From assembly GCA_009823395.1 (NCBI GenBank), contig CM020514.1, positions 6,275,966 to 6,339,965 of the forward strand: DNA of 64,000 nt, given 5' to 3'. This document shows positions 24,561 through 39,000 of the stretch, piece by piece. Under the pieces are notes generated by a model. It did not search any database. It worked only from the letters and a program-made list of their open reading frames with translations, and was not told where the DNA came from. The DNA is from Thamnaconus septentrionalis. Taxonomy: Eukaryota; Chordata; Actinopteri; Tetraodontiformes; Monacanthidae. A program made the position numbers and the translations under genes. How positions within the stretch are numbered: the stretch's first letter is position 1; every line of letters begins with the position of its first letter.

Positions 24561-27500
24561 GTATTTAAATTGCCCTTCATAGCGTAATCCACAGAATTTC
24601 AAGTGCCTGTGGAGCGGCTTGTGTAATAAGCAGTAGTAACTAAAGGGAATGCCTTCCTTCCTATTCACATCGGGATTACGGTAATAGGTGAACTTTCCAA
24701 AGTGTTGAATTATCCATTTAATTTTATTTGACAAACATTGGCATTGTGTGGCTTTGTGCATGTATATCCCACCTTGGCTGCAGGTGCCTCTGCGAGACGG
24801 ATTAACAGTCTGTTGATGCCTGGAATCGGGCTGAAGGAGTAGATGAAGTGACTATCCTAAACAGTCAAACAAAAAGAAATAAACCATCAGACAACATCCT
24901 TCAAAGTGATTCTAAAACAAAAGACAAACATAGCCAACGCTGATAGTCGAAGAATGACTTAATGTAACTTAGTGGCAACCTGCATTGTGATTTGAGTCTT
25001 ATCGTAGCACAAAATACAAATCAAAACACATAATACCACTGTTATGGATTAAATACAACCCGATGTATTTTACAAATTGTCTGCATTTTCTTTGGTTTTT
25101 GGAGTTATGCACCTACCAAGAAAATGGGCAGCTGGAATTTATCATTAAGCACCACGGCGTGAACACTGCAGGGTCCATAGAGCCTGGCTGTGATTTCATT
25201 CATGAAGTTAGCGTGGAAGATGAAGAGGATAATGCCCATGCCTGAAGTAGGAGAGATGGAAGGAGGGAGGGCTTAGTAGAGTACTTCAGGGAAAATCCAG
25301 CAACGTTCAAAAACTTGTGAATCGCGTGTGATGAGTGTTGTGAGAAAACTACGTCGTAAAAAAAAAAATCGACTGAATATAATGAACTGCTTTTGTTTAC
25401 CTTCTGTTTGCGGCTGTGGTTTGAATCCGAACTCCAGGGAGAAATCGGGTCCCTCACAGAGCCTGTGGCAAGCGAGAGGGAAGACGGGCTCCAGCAGCGC
25501 CAGGCGGGACTCAAAGTAGGCTCGAATAACTTCCTCCACAACGCTGGTCAGTCTGCGTGAGACAAACATTCAAGATGCAGAAAGATGTTAAGATGAGCAG
25601 CCAGACCAGCGGCCTGAGGGGGGGGGGGCGTTTGTCCACACTCACATGCTGAGATGGTCCTTGACGAGGTCGTACACTAGCAGATTGTTGCTCAGCTTTG
25701 CAAAATACATGGCCGTGTTCTTGTGTTTGGACAGGATGTTGCAGTCGGCGCCGTACTCCAGCAGGAGGCGCACCACGTCTGCGTTTCCTCTCTTGCATGC
25801 CTGTCGGGAAGGAGAGAAAACCCTTGAACAAAGAAACCTATGTGCAAAGTGTAAAAACGGGAAGAAGTAAACACAGCTTTAAACGTGTTTATTTAACAGC
25901 TTGCTTCTCCTGCTTGCATCTGCGCATGCTCACTAGGTGCAGCTAAACAGCTTGAGGGAAATGCACCATTACCTTCATCAGCGCAGTTTCCCCACCGAGG
26001 GTCTGAGCATTGACACATGAACCTGCCTCCAGCAGGATGGCAACTGTTGTCAAGAAATTCTTTCAGGAAACGAGGACGACGGCACATGTGAGGAATCAGA
26101 GAAATGAGGTTTCAGGCAAAGAGACTAAGTATTCGTCACTAGGTATCCATGGTGTCACGAGGTAGTACGGTTGATCATCAATAATACGAATATACAATAA
26201 AGAATCCATTCTTATCAGATCAACCCATGCATGTTTTGTTGTGTGTATTCACAAGCAATTTCTTGTCAACATGGCAATCATGGTCCAGTTTTTTTTTTTT
26301 TTAAATCAGCATTACCTTTTCAGCAGCATGCATGAGCGCTGTGGTGCCGTTCTTCTGACGTCCGTTCACCCTCGCCCCCTTCTTTATCAGCAGCCGCAGG
26401 ATGTCATCCTGCCCCCCCGCTGCGGCTAGCATGCTCAGAGACATGCCGCTGATGTCCTGCAGACACACAGGTACAACACTGTGGCGTGAGTTGGAGGAGG
26501 CTAAAGTGACCTCTGGAAAAATCAACAGTATGTCATCAGTATGCCAGAATCCAGTGGAGCAGCCTGACATGATCAATCATCAATTGCTTTAATTATCTAC
26601 AGCATGTTTAGCCCTCTGTTTACAGCCTCTAACTAACACACTGGGCTTATTATCCTGCTATAAATTAATGCATTTTCGGACCTTCCACATGTTTAGAAGG
26701 CGGGGGAGCAGAGGGCGTGCAAAAAGGAGGTAACTAAGAGGTGGGCTCACTGTCACTAAACCATGAGGGAGATTACCTAGGTACGAGTGACTTTTCTGTC
26801 AAGATTTAGATAATGCTGTGCATCAGCACAACATTATTTAATATTGGAATAAGCAAAAAGAAGTGAGGGATGGACTTTTTTTTCCAATTTCTGGGGAGTT
26901 CACAGCCAGATTCAATGCAAGCGTTACAAGAAAACAATGGTCAAGTGACTTGTATCACAAGGACAAAAGGACATGCTGGAGGGACTACGTCTCTTGGCTG
27001 GCCTTGGACCGCCTCGAGGTCCCACTGGATTAGCTGGAGGAAGCGAATGGGGCCAAGGAAGTCTGGGTGTCTCTGTTAAGACTGTTGCCCCCGCGACCCG
27101 ACTCCGGATAAGAGGCGGAAGAAGGATGGATGGATGGATGTCCATTATAACTTAATCACTGTGGGCTGCACAACACCATTAGACCTGACAGATGTACAGT
27201 ATGTCTGTGTAGTGTCCTAATGAACCTAAACACCAGTGAAATGAACAAAACAGCCATCCAGTAGACCGAACTGTAAAAGAAATTATTAGGTTTTATTAAA
27301 GACACATCTAAATGTGCTTCATTTTGGCACAGCTTGTGCCATTTGGAGATTTGCTGGGCACAAAGTTGTAAAAATAATTCTGGCACACACTGTGAAATTC
27401 AACCATCCAGTGGTCAGATTTTAGATTGCAACACTCATTCGCTCAACCTCCCTTCTCCCAAGCTTGCCAGTGAACTACAGTGGCCTGCACACACGAACAT

Positions 27501-29731
27501 GGATACCTCGTAGATCTTCTTCTTTGTTGGTTTATTTGAGGATGCGAGTGTTCACCCTCAATACAAAACACTTTGTCAGGCGGGCTGGATTGTACACACT
27601 GACTTCCTTAGAAGTATGGCAGGGCAAGACGGCAGCTAATAGGTATATATATATATATTCTTAAATATGAATAAGAACCATTTAATGGGTAGGAAAGCCA
27701 AAGTACTTTTATTGTACTGTGATTATACACTTTTATTAACATATTTACAGGCAGTATATTACGCTTTAACCAATGAATGAATGAAGTGAATTAATTATTT
27801 AACAAATAAAATTGAAATAATTATCCCAGATCTTATGCCCTTCAATAAAAAACATGCAAAAGTATTATTTGTCTCCAAAAGGAACAGATATATTTATTCA
27901 ATAATAGTAAACGACACGCCAAAAACACAAAGAAAAAACGCTTAGCCGTTGACCTCGTTGAGCGAGTGCAGACTGGACTGTATACCAACAGATGCTGTAT
28001 ATTAACAGAGGTACATGAGATACTCTTCGTCACATCACATCAGCCCAATTGTCCTACATATTCATTACTAGAGCCTCCTCTTGGGTGTAATATTGTTAAT
28101 AAGTCACATTCCCCCCACAAAGACAAGCAAATCTTCGCAAAAAAACGGAACTTAGCAACATTAGCCTTTTACGCACTCAAATACTACACGGTCTCGAAAG
28201 AACGTGCATCCTGGTAGCCTCTCTACATACATTATACAGGATGATAGCTCAGTTAAATGTGGGTCAATTTCGATGACCAATAATCAAGCTCAAGTGACTT
28301 ATGTTGAAAACCCCAATAGCAAAGTAGGAGGCAAAAAATGCATTGCACAGTTTGACAAAAAGCCACCTTCCCCCAACCAAAGCCTCCAAAATTCCTCTCA
28401 ATGTGGTAGCAGGAAAACAAAACAAAACATTGCTCTCAAAGCATGTTGGGATGTGTCATCGTTTGATCGTCTATAGAGCAAGTTGTTTTGTTTTTTTTCC
28501 TTCTGTGACAGCTAGATCAGTGAATTTTTGTCCAATTTGAATAAAACTGGTAGTTAGTGTGATGCACACAAAATGTATTGTCAAAGTAGTGGTATCTTTT
28601 ATTTTTTAACTAAATGGAGAATTATATTGTAGGGGAATTACAATCTTTTGAAAACATTTGATTTGTGTTAATCACACTATAATTAGTGGGATATCCCTCG
28701 TATGGTCACTAGGCCGCACTGCAGTTCTCTCTGTCACTGACACTCTGAAGCAAGTTCCTCATTCAGCTGAGGAGGCTTGGACAGAGGACTAAGTTGGTTC
28801 TGTGTCTCAATTAGTTATCCTTGTTTCAACAGGTGAGTGCCTGTTTAAAGTGGGAAAAACAATATGTACCCATGAATAATGTTCTTATGTACAACTTTGA
28901 TCTAGTTTTGACATTATCTAAAGATTGAAGCGGTTTTGTGGGCATAGTCAAACACTATCACATTCCCGTTTTTGTGCCGTGTAAAATGCCAGATTTTCAC
29001 TGTTTGTGTTGCTCACAAAAAAAGCTTACCTTTAAGGTTCCAGATCATTTATTTTTGTAAATATCATAAGTATAAGTTGGTACTAATAAATATTGTTTTG
29101 TGAATTGTTAAGTATAATACTAAGCTGATGTTAAGCATGTTGAGAGGGAAAATACTTTTTTCTAAGCCTTTCGTTTTATACACATATTCACGCAGTGCCC
29201 AGTTCATTAAGAGTAATGTGCTCATCTGTTTAACACACAGTTGAACAAACACTATGAACGGGAGTTGATTAATGCAAAGTTCATTTTATTTTGACAAGAA
29301 GATAGATGTGACTGGAAGATTTTTTCTTTGGGAAATATGGTGTTGGACGTTGGAAAATAAAGAAAGAAAAATAATATTGTATGTCAATGTTTACTAATGA
29401 AATAAAAAATTCTGCAGAGGAGGATTAGACAGAGAACTACATCAGTTTTGAGTAAATCAGTTACCCCCGTTTCAACAGCAAACATAAATCTGTTTAAGGG
29501 ATTTCATACTGAAACCTGTAACATTAGAATCTTTGGAGTCTTTGCTTCCCAGGGTGTGTATTGATTCGTTATTTCCTTGATCCTGCTGCCAGTCAGGACA
29601 CATTTATTTTTGTTTAGGTAGTAGTTGACCCCTGCTGTTTTGATTGCTTTGTGTTTGAACTGTGTGTGATTGACTTACAAATGTTTTATATGAGCTTTAA
29701 GCTGAGTGTCTGAGCTTTCTGTAGGTATACA

Positions 29732-29787
<56 letters not shown>

Positions 29788-30003
29788 TTTACAAAAATGC
29801 CGCTGTTCCTGTCGCTGCCCCTGGTACTGGGGTTTGGGAGTTTTGTCACTTTTGGGGAAAACTCAAAAAAAATGTCAAGACAATATTTAGACCTTCCATT
29901 TACTGTTAAACAATTTTGGACCCCACGCCGTGAGCGTGCCATAAGGATCTGGATGCCACAATGTAATAAAGACAGACAAAAGAAAAGACAGAGACAGACG
30001 GAG

Positions 30004-30043
<40 letters not shown>

Positions 30044-33000
30044 AGTAATCTGTGCTGCAATGTAGTGTATACATTTACCAATAGCAGACCCCACTTAATG
30101 CCTCATTATTATGACATGGGCAACCACTGTATGAAAAAACAAAAATACAAAAAAAAACAACAAACAAGTGCAGCATATTTAACCTCAACTTTGAATTAAC
30201 AAAATTCTCACAACCTCTACACATGTGCTGTATAGTGATACAAAAATACAACCAAACTTTGTCATATTAAGATAATCAACATTTATCAACATGATCCTCA
30301 AAAGAAAAATGGAGTATGGAAATGAGGTATAGAAATGGAGCTTCTTATTGTAGGATAATGGCAAGGAAGGTTCTCTATGACAGCTGTAGAATGTGAGGCC
30401 CTCTACAATACTGGCTACTGGTTAACGTGGGAAAACACTGGAATACTGGAAGAGTAGTGGCAGTTTGTGGGGCAAAGCAGGTCAACACACATTTAAGGGA
30501 TCAGCAACATTTGCTGGTAGGTATTTTTCTCATCCGAAATGAAACAAATACTTCTGAAAGCCATATAGACAAAGGGTAAAATATTTGAAATAAAGTGAAT
30601 TTTTTTTCAGAAACATACCATCCTTGAACAGGCGCAAGATGGAAAATGCCCTTGATGGCGGTAGCATTACAATTATAAGAGAATTAAGTGCTTTAAGTAA
30701 AATGTCTACAAATGGTTTTCTCGGAAATTAGAGAATGCTCAGGGCTTTCAGCCACAGACACTGTGTAAAAGCTGGAAATCATATAAAATTAGGTTTGCAA
30801 ACACTCTTATGAGATAACCATAATGTTTACATAAGTTGCAGTTACGCAACTCCCCTTTTAACAAAGTAGGTGCTTTGTAGTTTAGTCAAAGATAAAAGTT
30901 CTTCAGGTCATGTCTAGTACTTTCATGCAAGTATACAAAAGTACTTTCCTCTTTTATGACTGATAATTTGCACAATTTTACATTTTAAATAGTGTTTCCA
31001 AGAAGAAAGGAAGGGCAGTTTGCAGTTGCTGTAAATTTCAATAGTTGAGCCCCGGACAAACTGAGATTTAAAGCCACAATCCAAAAATGCAGGGAACCAC
31101 TAAATTATATTCAAACCAGTCCTTTACAAATATTTACAGAGATAAATAAACTGGTCCATCCCACTCAGGATTTTGATTATGAGTCTCTGGTTCATGTTCT
31201 CCAACATGTTTCGGAGGAACCTGTTGGCCCTTTCTTTTCATTGACTGAATAGAGTTATGTACAAAGTATTTGACTTCCCTCCATGTTCTGCTGTTCAGAA
31301 CAGGTTCGGCCACTAAGCATGCATCGCAGTCCTTTTTTCCTGGCACTTTCATCAGTTTGCTGAAGTCTCCGAACTGACGCCTTACGGCAGCCTGTTCCTC
31401 CTCACTCCACAATCGCTTGATTCTCTTTTGAGGTTTAGCAGCTGGTGGGGTGGCTTCAGGGGAAATTGGTGTATTTTGTTCCACTTGTGTTCTGTCAGGA
31501 ACACTGGGTCTATGGATTGTTGGTACAACCTGTGCAGTTGTAGGAGTCGCAGTTGGGGTGTCGTAGGCAGGCGTGCTTGGGTGATTAAGAGGTGTGAATG
31601 AGGAAACTATGGGAATATCCCTGTTATTTAGCGTAGAAAATGGTGGGACCATTGATGAACTTGGGGTATTTAATGGTGTGAATGTATGTACCATTGATGT
31701 GCTTGGAGCATTAAATGTGCTAAAATTAGAATACACTGAGGAACTTGTAGTGTCGTGTGGTGCAAAACTGGAAGGGGCAGGCAAACTTGTGGCATGCTGT
31801 GTGTAAGGAGGGGACATTGGCATCATCATGCTGTTCTCAGATGAGTATACGGAAGGCATTAAAGCATTTGTAGTGTTGTGAGGAGTAAATGTAGGAACCA
31901 CTTGGGTGTCTGTCGCGTTTAATGCTGTGAAAGTAGAAATTAAAGGTTGACTTGTGTGCGCCATGTTTTCACTTGTAGAACACAAAGATGCATAACTTGA
32001 ATTCAACTCTTGGTGGAATGGTTCCGATGATTCTCTCAGAGCAGCTGGTGCAGCCATTGTCATACAACAGTCTGAACTCTCTGTGAGGTGATCTGGATGC
32101 ACTGTTGTCATATTGCAGAGATTTGTGGCTTCTGTGGAATCCTTTTTTTTCGTTCTGACTCTCGGCCTTGGATTTTGGCTTGCGTTCCCTCCTGACTTTT
32201 GCTGGCTAGTTCTCCTCCTCATTGTCTGGAGCGTGTTGTGCACATAGTTTTTAATGTCCGTCCAAGATCTTCCGTTTAGATCTGGTTCAGCAGCTATGCA
32301 AGCGTTGCACTCCTTTTTCCCGGGAACCTTCATCTTTGTGATAAATTCACATAGGTAACGCTTCACCGCAGACTGCTCCTTTTCACTCCAAGGCTTTCTC
32401 TTTAAAGCAGACTTATGCGCATTTCCTAAAAAGACAAAATATAAGAGCTATGGTTACAGACCAAACAAAAACAATATGTATTAAAATTAGAATTAAGTAA
32501 ACAATACTTGGAATGGCACATCTTGATCACTCTTATGGGGTATAAAAAGATGGGAAGAACTGTCTCTATTGTTTGACACTGTTAAATGATCCAGAGCTAG
32601 TGAGTATGAAGAGCTTTAGTGGAGACTGCCAGGTCTAAACAGATCCAAACACTTGAAAGATTTAAATTTATTCTAGGGTTGTTACGTGTAGTTACTACCA
32701 TCTATACTGTTCTGCATTCCTTGGCTTCAACAATTCAGGATAAGGCTTGCTGATCATTCAGTCTCTAACCAATGATGTCATGTTCAAACAACCTAGAAAA
32801 AAAGACAGCTAATGGTTCAAACTTAAATGTTTGACAAGAGAGGACCAAGACTAAACAATCAGTGTTTATGAAGACTTGGACTACATGTGAAAATAAAATG
32901 TTGCCTAAACAGCAAATTTTATTTTTTTTAAACTGCACTTCTGAAATAAAGCAAAAACAAAAGGAGCCAAAGAGCAAAAATAATCACCATCTCTAGTAGT

Positions 33001-36000
33001 GCTGGTTGGACTTGTTGGCACTGTTCGATCCATCTTGAGAAGGCGCTTGCTCACATCCTCCAGCTGCAGTGGATTGTGCGAGAGCCTATAACAGTCCTGG
33101 CTGCTCCTTCCCACAAGTTCGGCCACTTGATCTAATTCACGTTCACCAAGGCTCATTAGTTGCCAGCAACAGGCAATTTGCTCTCTTAATGATGCAGACA
33201 GAAGTGCTTCTGGATTCTTAACCCCACATTCAATAGCAGCTCTTCGGAAACAGTCCAATCCTCTGATGAAGGATGGACCTTCAGTCCGTGCAAAAAGATA
33301 TGGGTTTGTATTTGACACACCGGCCTGTAGTCGATTTTCGACGAGCGAGTCAACTGACAAAACAATTCTTTCAGTGAGTAGAACCAGCATGTTCCTTCCA
33401 AACTGACCTTCTAATTCCAATCTGGTAAAACTGGCCCCAAGGTGAAGCTCTAATTTTGTGCTTTTCCTTATTTGATCCGGAGATGGCAAAAACAGACCCT
33501 TCCGCTTGTTGTGAAGATAAGTTTGCAAGAGCATACGACCGATATTTCCCACTCTTCCTCTGTTAAACAGACAGAGGTCTGCCAGGGTGGCCTCACTGAG
33601 CTTCTTCCATGTCGATAAACTCGGCCTTTCTTTGAGATCCCTCCTTGCTTCATCTTCTTCCTCTGTGATAAACCTGTGGAGTTTAATCAAATCCTCCGTC
33701 ACAGATGATTTGTCTATTTCCACTTTCTTGACATCTTGCTTCATAGATAATGCCAAGGATTTGCGAGAAAAACACTGGCTCCACTTTGTATCGAGCAGGT
33801 GTATGAATGTCTTTATCTCGCTCTCAGTTTCACTGTCCTCTGTCATTCGACTTTCCCCAAAAGCTATTTCTGCAGCACGCTTCAAAGAATAGCCTACCTT
33901 TGTCACAAGGGAGGCCGTTTTAAATTTACTAGAGCTGGGATCAAAACCACTAACCTTTTTGGCCCCTTCAACAGCTAATTCAAATCTTGATGGGATGCAG
34001 ACTTCATGCAAGTACTTCACACTGCTGTCAAGCTCATGGACAGCCAGCACAAACCTGCCCAGCTCTCTCATCTTTTGTGCAATATAGGCAAACTGAGACT
34101 TGTCGTTTTCATACTTAGCAGACAACACATTCCCAAATCTACAAATTAACGGGTCACTCCTGATATGCTTCGAAATGTCATCTTGATGCATAATGCCAAT
34201 GATTTCCTCACAGCCTTTGGTTAAATATTCTGACATTGGATACAGCTGGGGCGCCGTTTGGTTGTTGCCACTTTTTTCAGTCCTTTCAGGGGATTTCTGG
34301 TCTACCTTCCGAACTTTGCACGACTGCTCGTGCCTCCACAATTCAGTTTTACGATAAAAAGCAAAGCAGTGCTGGCATGGCAGGAAGTCACGAACCGATA
34401 TGTTGGGATTTTTAACCTGCTTTTTAACAGCAATTTCTCTTTCACCACTTCTGACAACTTGGCAATTATGCTCATAATCTCCCTTATCACGGATTTGGTC
34501 AAGCATGCTTTGCCTTACTTTGGATCCTTTGGGGAAATGTATTGCATGGGCAACATCTGTTTCCTCCGCATGTCTCTTCTCCAAATGCTTTTCAATCTGT
34601 GCAAAGGCCCCTTTGCAATACAAACAGAAGTGTTTTTTGCCAGGCTCCTTTATTTCTATGTCATCTGTGTCTAGGTCTGGTTTCATGAAAAACACTTTTT
34701 TACGGGTTCTTAAACTACACCGTGTTGGCTGTTCCATTTCCACAGTTCTCACTTTGCTCTGTAATATGGTTGCTGCAATTTCTTCATTTTCTGACTTTAA
34801 AAAGATTTTATCTGCATTTCCCAACTGATCCACAATTTTATTTTCTACTGCATCACCTGACTCACTTTCTTCCTCACAGGAAGGCTGTTTGAGAGCTCCG
34901 CCGTTTGTCACAGTTCTGTCTTTGTCGGTTGCCATCCCATCCGTACTTGTGGTTGGATTTAGATGATCAAAGATCCAACTGATTTCACTTGATGAACCAC
35001 CTGCTTTATCATGTGACATCTTGTCGCCCTCAGGTTGCACTTGGTCTTCATTTTCTTCCACCCTCGGCATGACGGCTGGAGCAGCATCCTTTGGATTACA
35101 TACATCCGTTCCACATTTTTGGACATTTTCGCATTCCATTGTTGTCACTTGCTCCATAACTATTTTGTCAGAGGGGGGTGGATATTTGTCCCTCTCAAAA
35201 TCCAACATTTGTGGGGTAATGTTTGCTATGGTTGAAGTACCCTCTTCATTTTGTGCACTGTCAAAGTTAGGCGACAGTCTAAGAGCATCACTCGAACTTC
35301 TCTCTTCACTCAAGCTCCCCTCTGCTTCAAATGACTTCATCTCACCAATTGTGCAAGCCTGCAAAAGAACAAGTATATGTGAGACTCGCAGCCAAATCAG
35401 AACTTATTGTATTTGATTGATCAAACTTAAAATGAAAACTATTTGGGAAGTAAATATGGGATTGTTTAGTCCGAGATTTGTTTAAGTGGAGATGGTAAGT
35501 CATTTCTGTGTTGATTTTTGCAAACTGTACAGCACATTTTTCCAATTGTTTTAAACGCACCAGCACCTTGGTATTGCCCCAGCACAATTCAGGCTCACTC
35601 AAACAGAAGTTGACGTGATTACTATGCAACCATTAATGTCCATTGTAAATATCAAGAGCCCCTGACACATCTCAATCTCAAAAACAAAAACCACATGTGA
35701 CCCATTCAAGAACAGTTAATGGCTTTATTGGATCAAGCAGTGTTGGACATTGTAATTACTAGCAGGTATATGTATGTAGGTATGAGGTGTGACTGAATGA
35801 AATGTTTTATGAAGAGAAGAAAAATGCATATTAACACTAATCCTACATTGAAGGTTGAAAAGAAAAAGAAAAAATACCACTCTGGGTGGTGAAAACAAAA
35901 ACTTTTAGGAAGTATATATTTACTTTCAGTCAATGTTATTTGATGAAAATGTCAAGGATGGCTAAGACATTCTGTGACGGTGGTCTGACACAAATGGCTA

Positions 36001-39000
36001 CATATGGCAATGTAATAAATGCGTTTGTCCATTTTGATTTCATAAACTAAGTTAATTTATACAGAAGGAATTGTAAGATGGTGACCATGCATGTTGTGCG
36101 ATGATTGTGATGAGGGAAACATGTTCAAATCATACACAATATGTACCTGCTGTAAAGGGCTCATCTTTTCCTGTTACTTCATGTGTTCAGTGTCTTCATC
36201 TACTGACTTTTTAACTGCAAGGAAAGATGATTCCAAAGTAAGACAATGTGCAAAAAAGATCAATATAATAATGAATACATTTAAGATTCAAGGTACCAAA
36301 TTACATATAACTCCAGCAGCAGATTTATTTTCACAAAACCAAACTATGCTGACGAGAGCAGTGACTTTCAAAGCAAAGTAAATTTCATGCTGACATGGCG
36401 GCTAGGTTTACAGTTAATAACACTTGGAGAAAAAAAATCAATCGCATTTTAACATGGATAAATAAGATAACATAAATATTGGCTTTTATAGATATTTTAA
36501 ACAAATAAATTCCAACATATGACACACTTGAAATTTAACCGAAGTATTTTATATGAAATGCCATTTAGTAGAAAAAGTCAATATGATACACAGGCTTACC
36601 TTGTCGGAGTTATTGCGTCTTGGTGTGTAAATCCACAGGAAGTATTGAAGTATTTTACAACTCGTAGAGACACCAAAGGTGCTGAAGACTGTAGGTGAAG
36701 ATCCTCAAGAATCAAGTGTCTTTCCAAATCAAGCTACCCTTTCATCCATTTGGACTGATTTCTTTTTAAATGATTATTTCTCATAAATTTTAATTCTTGC
36801 CAATTCGATACAATTCTTTTTTTCTTTAGAGTTTTCTTGGATATTGAAAAGAGTTACAAGTTACAAATATGGTCATTTAAAAAAGGTTTAGAAGATTTGA
36901 GTGTCCGGCTGGCGGAGAAGTAGAAATATGTTCACCTCAGGAAGTATTTTTTTTATTTTTTTTAAGAAATCGTGGTTTTGATTGATTTGGATGCTACAGG
37001 TATATGTCCACCCTAACTCTATTTTAATAACACTTATTGTTTAAAAAAAGTTCAAAATCCCAAATAAACGTCATTAAGTTATTCTAGATTTAAAAGCAAA
37101 TAAAAACACAACATAACTGGGCAACAGCGAAGAAGCAAAGGTTTTCAAATATTCCCAAAATAGTAGTAAACATATTATGACTCTCTTCAAAAGGCCTCTA
37201 CCATATTTTTCACCATTTTGTACAGGACAATATGAACAACCCCACACATTCACAAAGGGGACAACCAAGGTGCGATCTGTGACATTTGGGAAAATGTGCA
37301 TTTCATTTCGACTTTTGAAAACTTGGGGACTTGCATAAATTAAAAACTTATTCAAACCAGCTGATGCTAATGATATTTAATAGATCTGGTTTTAATATCG
37401 CTGACAACACTTAAAACATACCTCTTGATCCAGATTGTATTCTTCTTTGGAATTAAGTGCTAATTTTACAGACATGTAATCTCCACTTTTCACGGCGTCA
37501 CGCAACTCACCTAACACAGGGAATAGCAAAATTATGTTTTAATAAATAAGGTCAGCGAAACAAAACAAAACATAAACTTCACATAATACAAAAAATAATA
37601 ATAATAACAATAATCATAATAAATAACACATTTTTCAAAATGCAATTTATCTAAATCCTGCCTTGAAAGCACAAACTTACTGGGTGACAGCGGTGGACCA
37701 GACAGGATTTCGTCCTCGCCGTTCAGGTGTTTCTGGAAATCGTCCAGGGTCATCCAGTCGAGGTTGAGGTCCATGCCGAGGCTCAGGGTGGCTTGGCCTT
37801 TGTCTGCACAAGAATGAGTAGAAAAATATAAACTTGATCATGGTGTTAATCGTCCAGCCTATCCCAGCTGCAAATCTGTAACGGTGTATTCCACAAAACT
37901 GGTTTACATTTACTTTTCATAATCAGGGTTTCAAAAAGCATGCGCTTGCTGACTACATAAGAAACGTACCACATTTGTCAGTGGCCTCTGAGGGATCCTG
38001 GGCGTCCTGATTGTCATCGCATGCCATGAAGAGCTTGGGCTCGCTGTCCTCTCTCCTCCTTCGCTTGTCGTCTGTAGGGGTTCTTCTGTCCCAGCTGGCT
38101 CGCTGCGCCTCCTCTGGCCTCTCCTTCCGCTCTCGCAAATCCTCTCCCTCGATCTCGTCGCTGTCCAGACTGAAACCGTGACTTTGCCCAGCCCTGGCAG
38201 CTAGAGCAGAAAGTGAAATATACCATATTTACTGCAGGTTGTAGAACCTGGTACCCTGACTCAGAGATTGTAGTCAACAAGACTGAAAATAGCACTTTGT
38301 CGTGTCTTTCATCTGCTTGAATAAACATTAAATAACATTTCAAAGTTAGCTAGTTAATGCCTTTGTGTTATGCATACCATCTGACTGCTTGTTCTTGTCC
38401 GTCTTCTTCATCTCTGGTTTCTGAGGCGGAGAGTCTTTGTTTGACTTTTGGATCTTTTCTATTTTTCCAATCAGCTATAAAGACAAGAGGAAACAAGCAC
38501 GCAAAACATGAAAAATTATTTTGCCATTATTTCTACATTTTCAATCGTTGCCAAATCAAAAATTGCCTTCCAACTCCCAACATGTTGGATTTATAATTAT
38601 TATTATTTAGCAGCAAGAAAAATAAAATCCTCAGATATACATAAGAATGTACCTTGTTAGATTTAGTGCAGCTCTTTTCCGGCAGGGCCTGGTGTGGTGG
38701 CGGCCTGCGGGGGGCGCGGTCCTTGGCCTCGCAGTTCAACAGGAACTTCTCGAACAAGTTGACGGAGCCGGCGGCGTCCTTCGGCCCCAGCACCTCCTCT
38801 TTAGCCGCTTCGTCGTCTTTGCCCTTGGTGCTCCCGGCTGCCACGAGCGACGACGAGGAAGAGGAGGACGTCGAGGAGGACGGCGCTTTGGGAGTGGACG
38901 ACGCGCCCTCCTGCCCTTTGCTCTTGGATTTTCTGTGTAGTGTGGAACTGTCACTGGAGTCTGAGTGTGGGGCAGCGTCGTCCTTGTTTTTGGATGCGAG

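Larger units (their letters stand above)
26457..31133. other. mphosph8 intron 7, distal part; repeats only
   Basis: Contains a LINE 3' fragment (about 26958-27142), a degenerate TTAA-MITE relative (about 27425-27780), a (TA)n run (29739-29780) and a CA run (about 30007-30038). The left part of 30.1-31.13 kb may be 3' UTR of the nested gene. No other exon is recognised. Confidence 0.5.

Noticed and set aside
24035..26456. The ankyrin-repeat exons read as a separate ankyrin gene from the chromodomain exons
   Set aside because: Phases run continuously from 37422-37510 into 26316-26456. The protein order (chromodomain, linker, ankyrins, C-terminal domain ending VQLQ) is that of a single MPHOSPH8.
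26958..27142. A functional reverse-transcriptase gene
   Set aside because: Only the last few dozen codons of the LINE polyprotein remain, with stops; it is a 5'-truncated copy.
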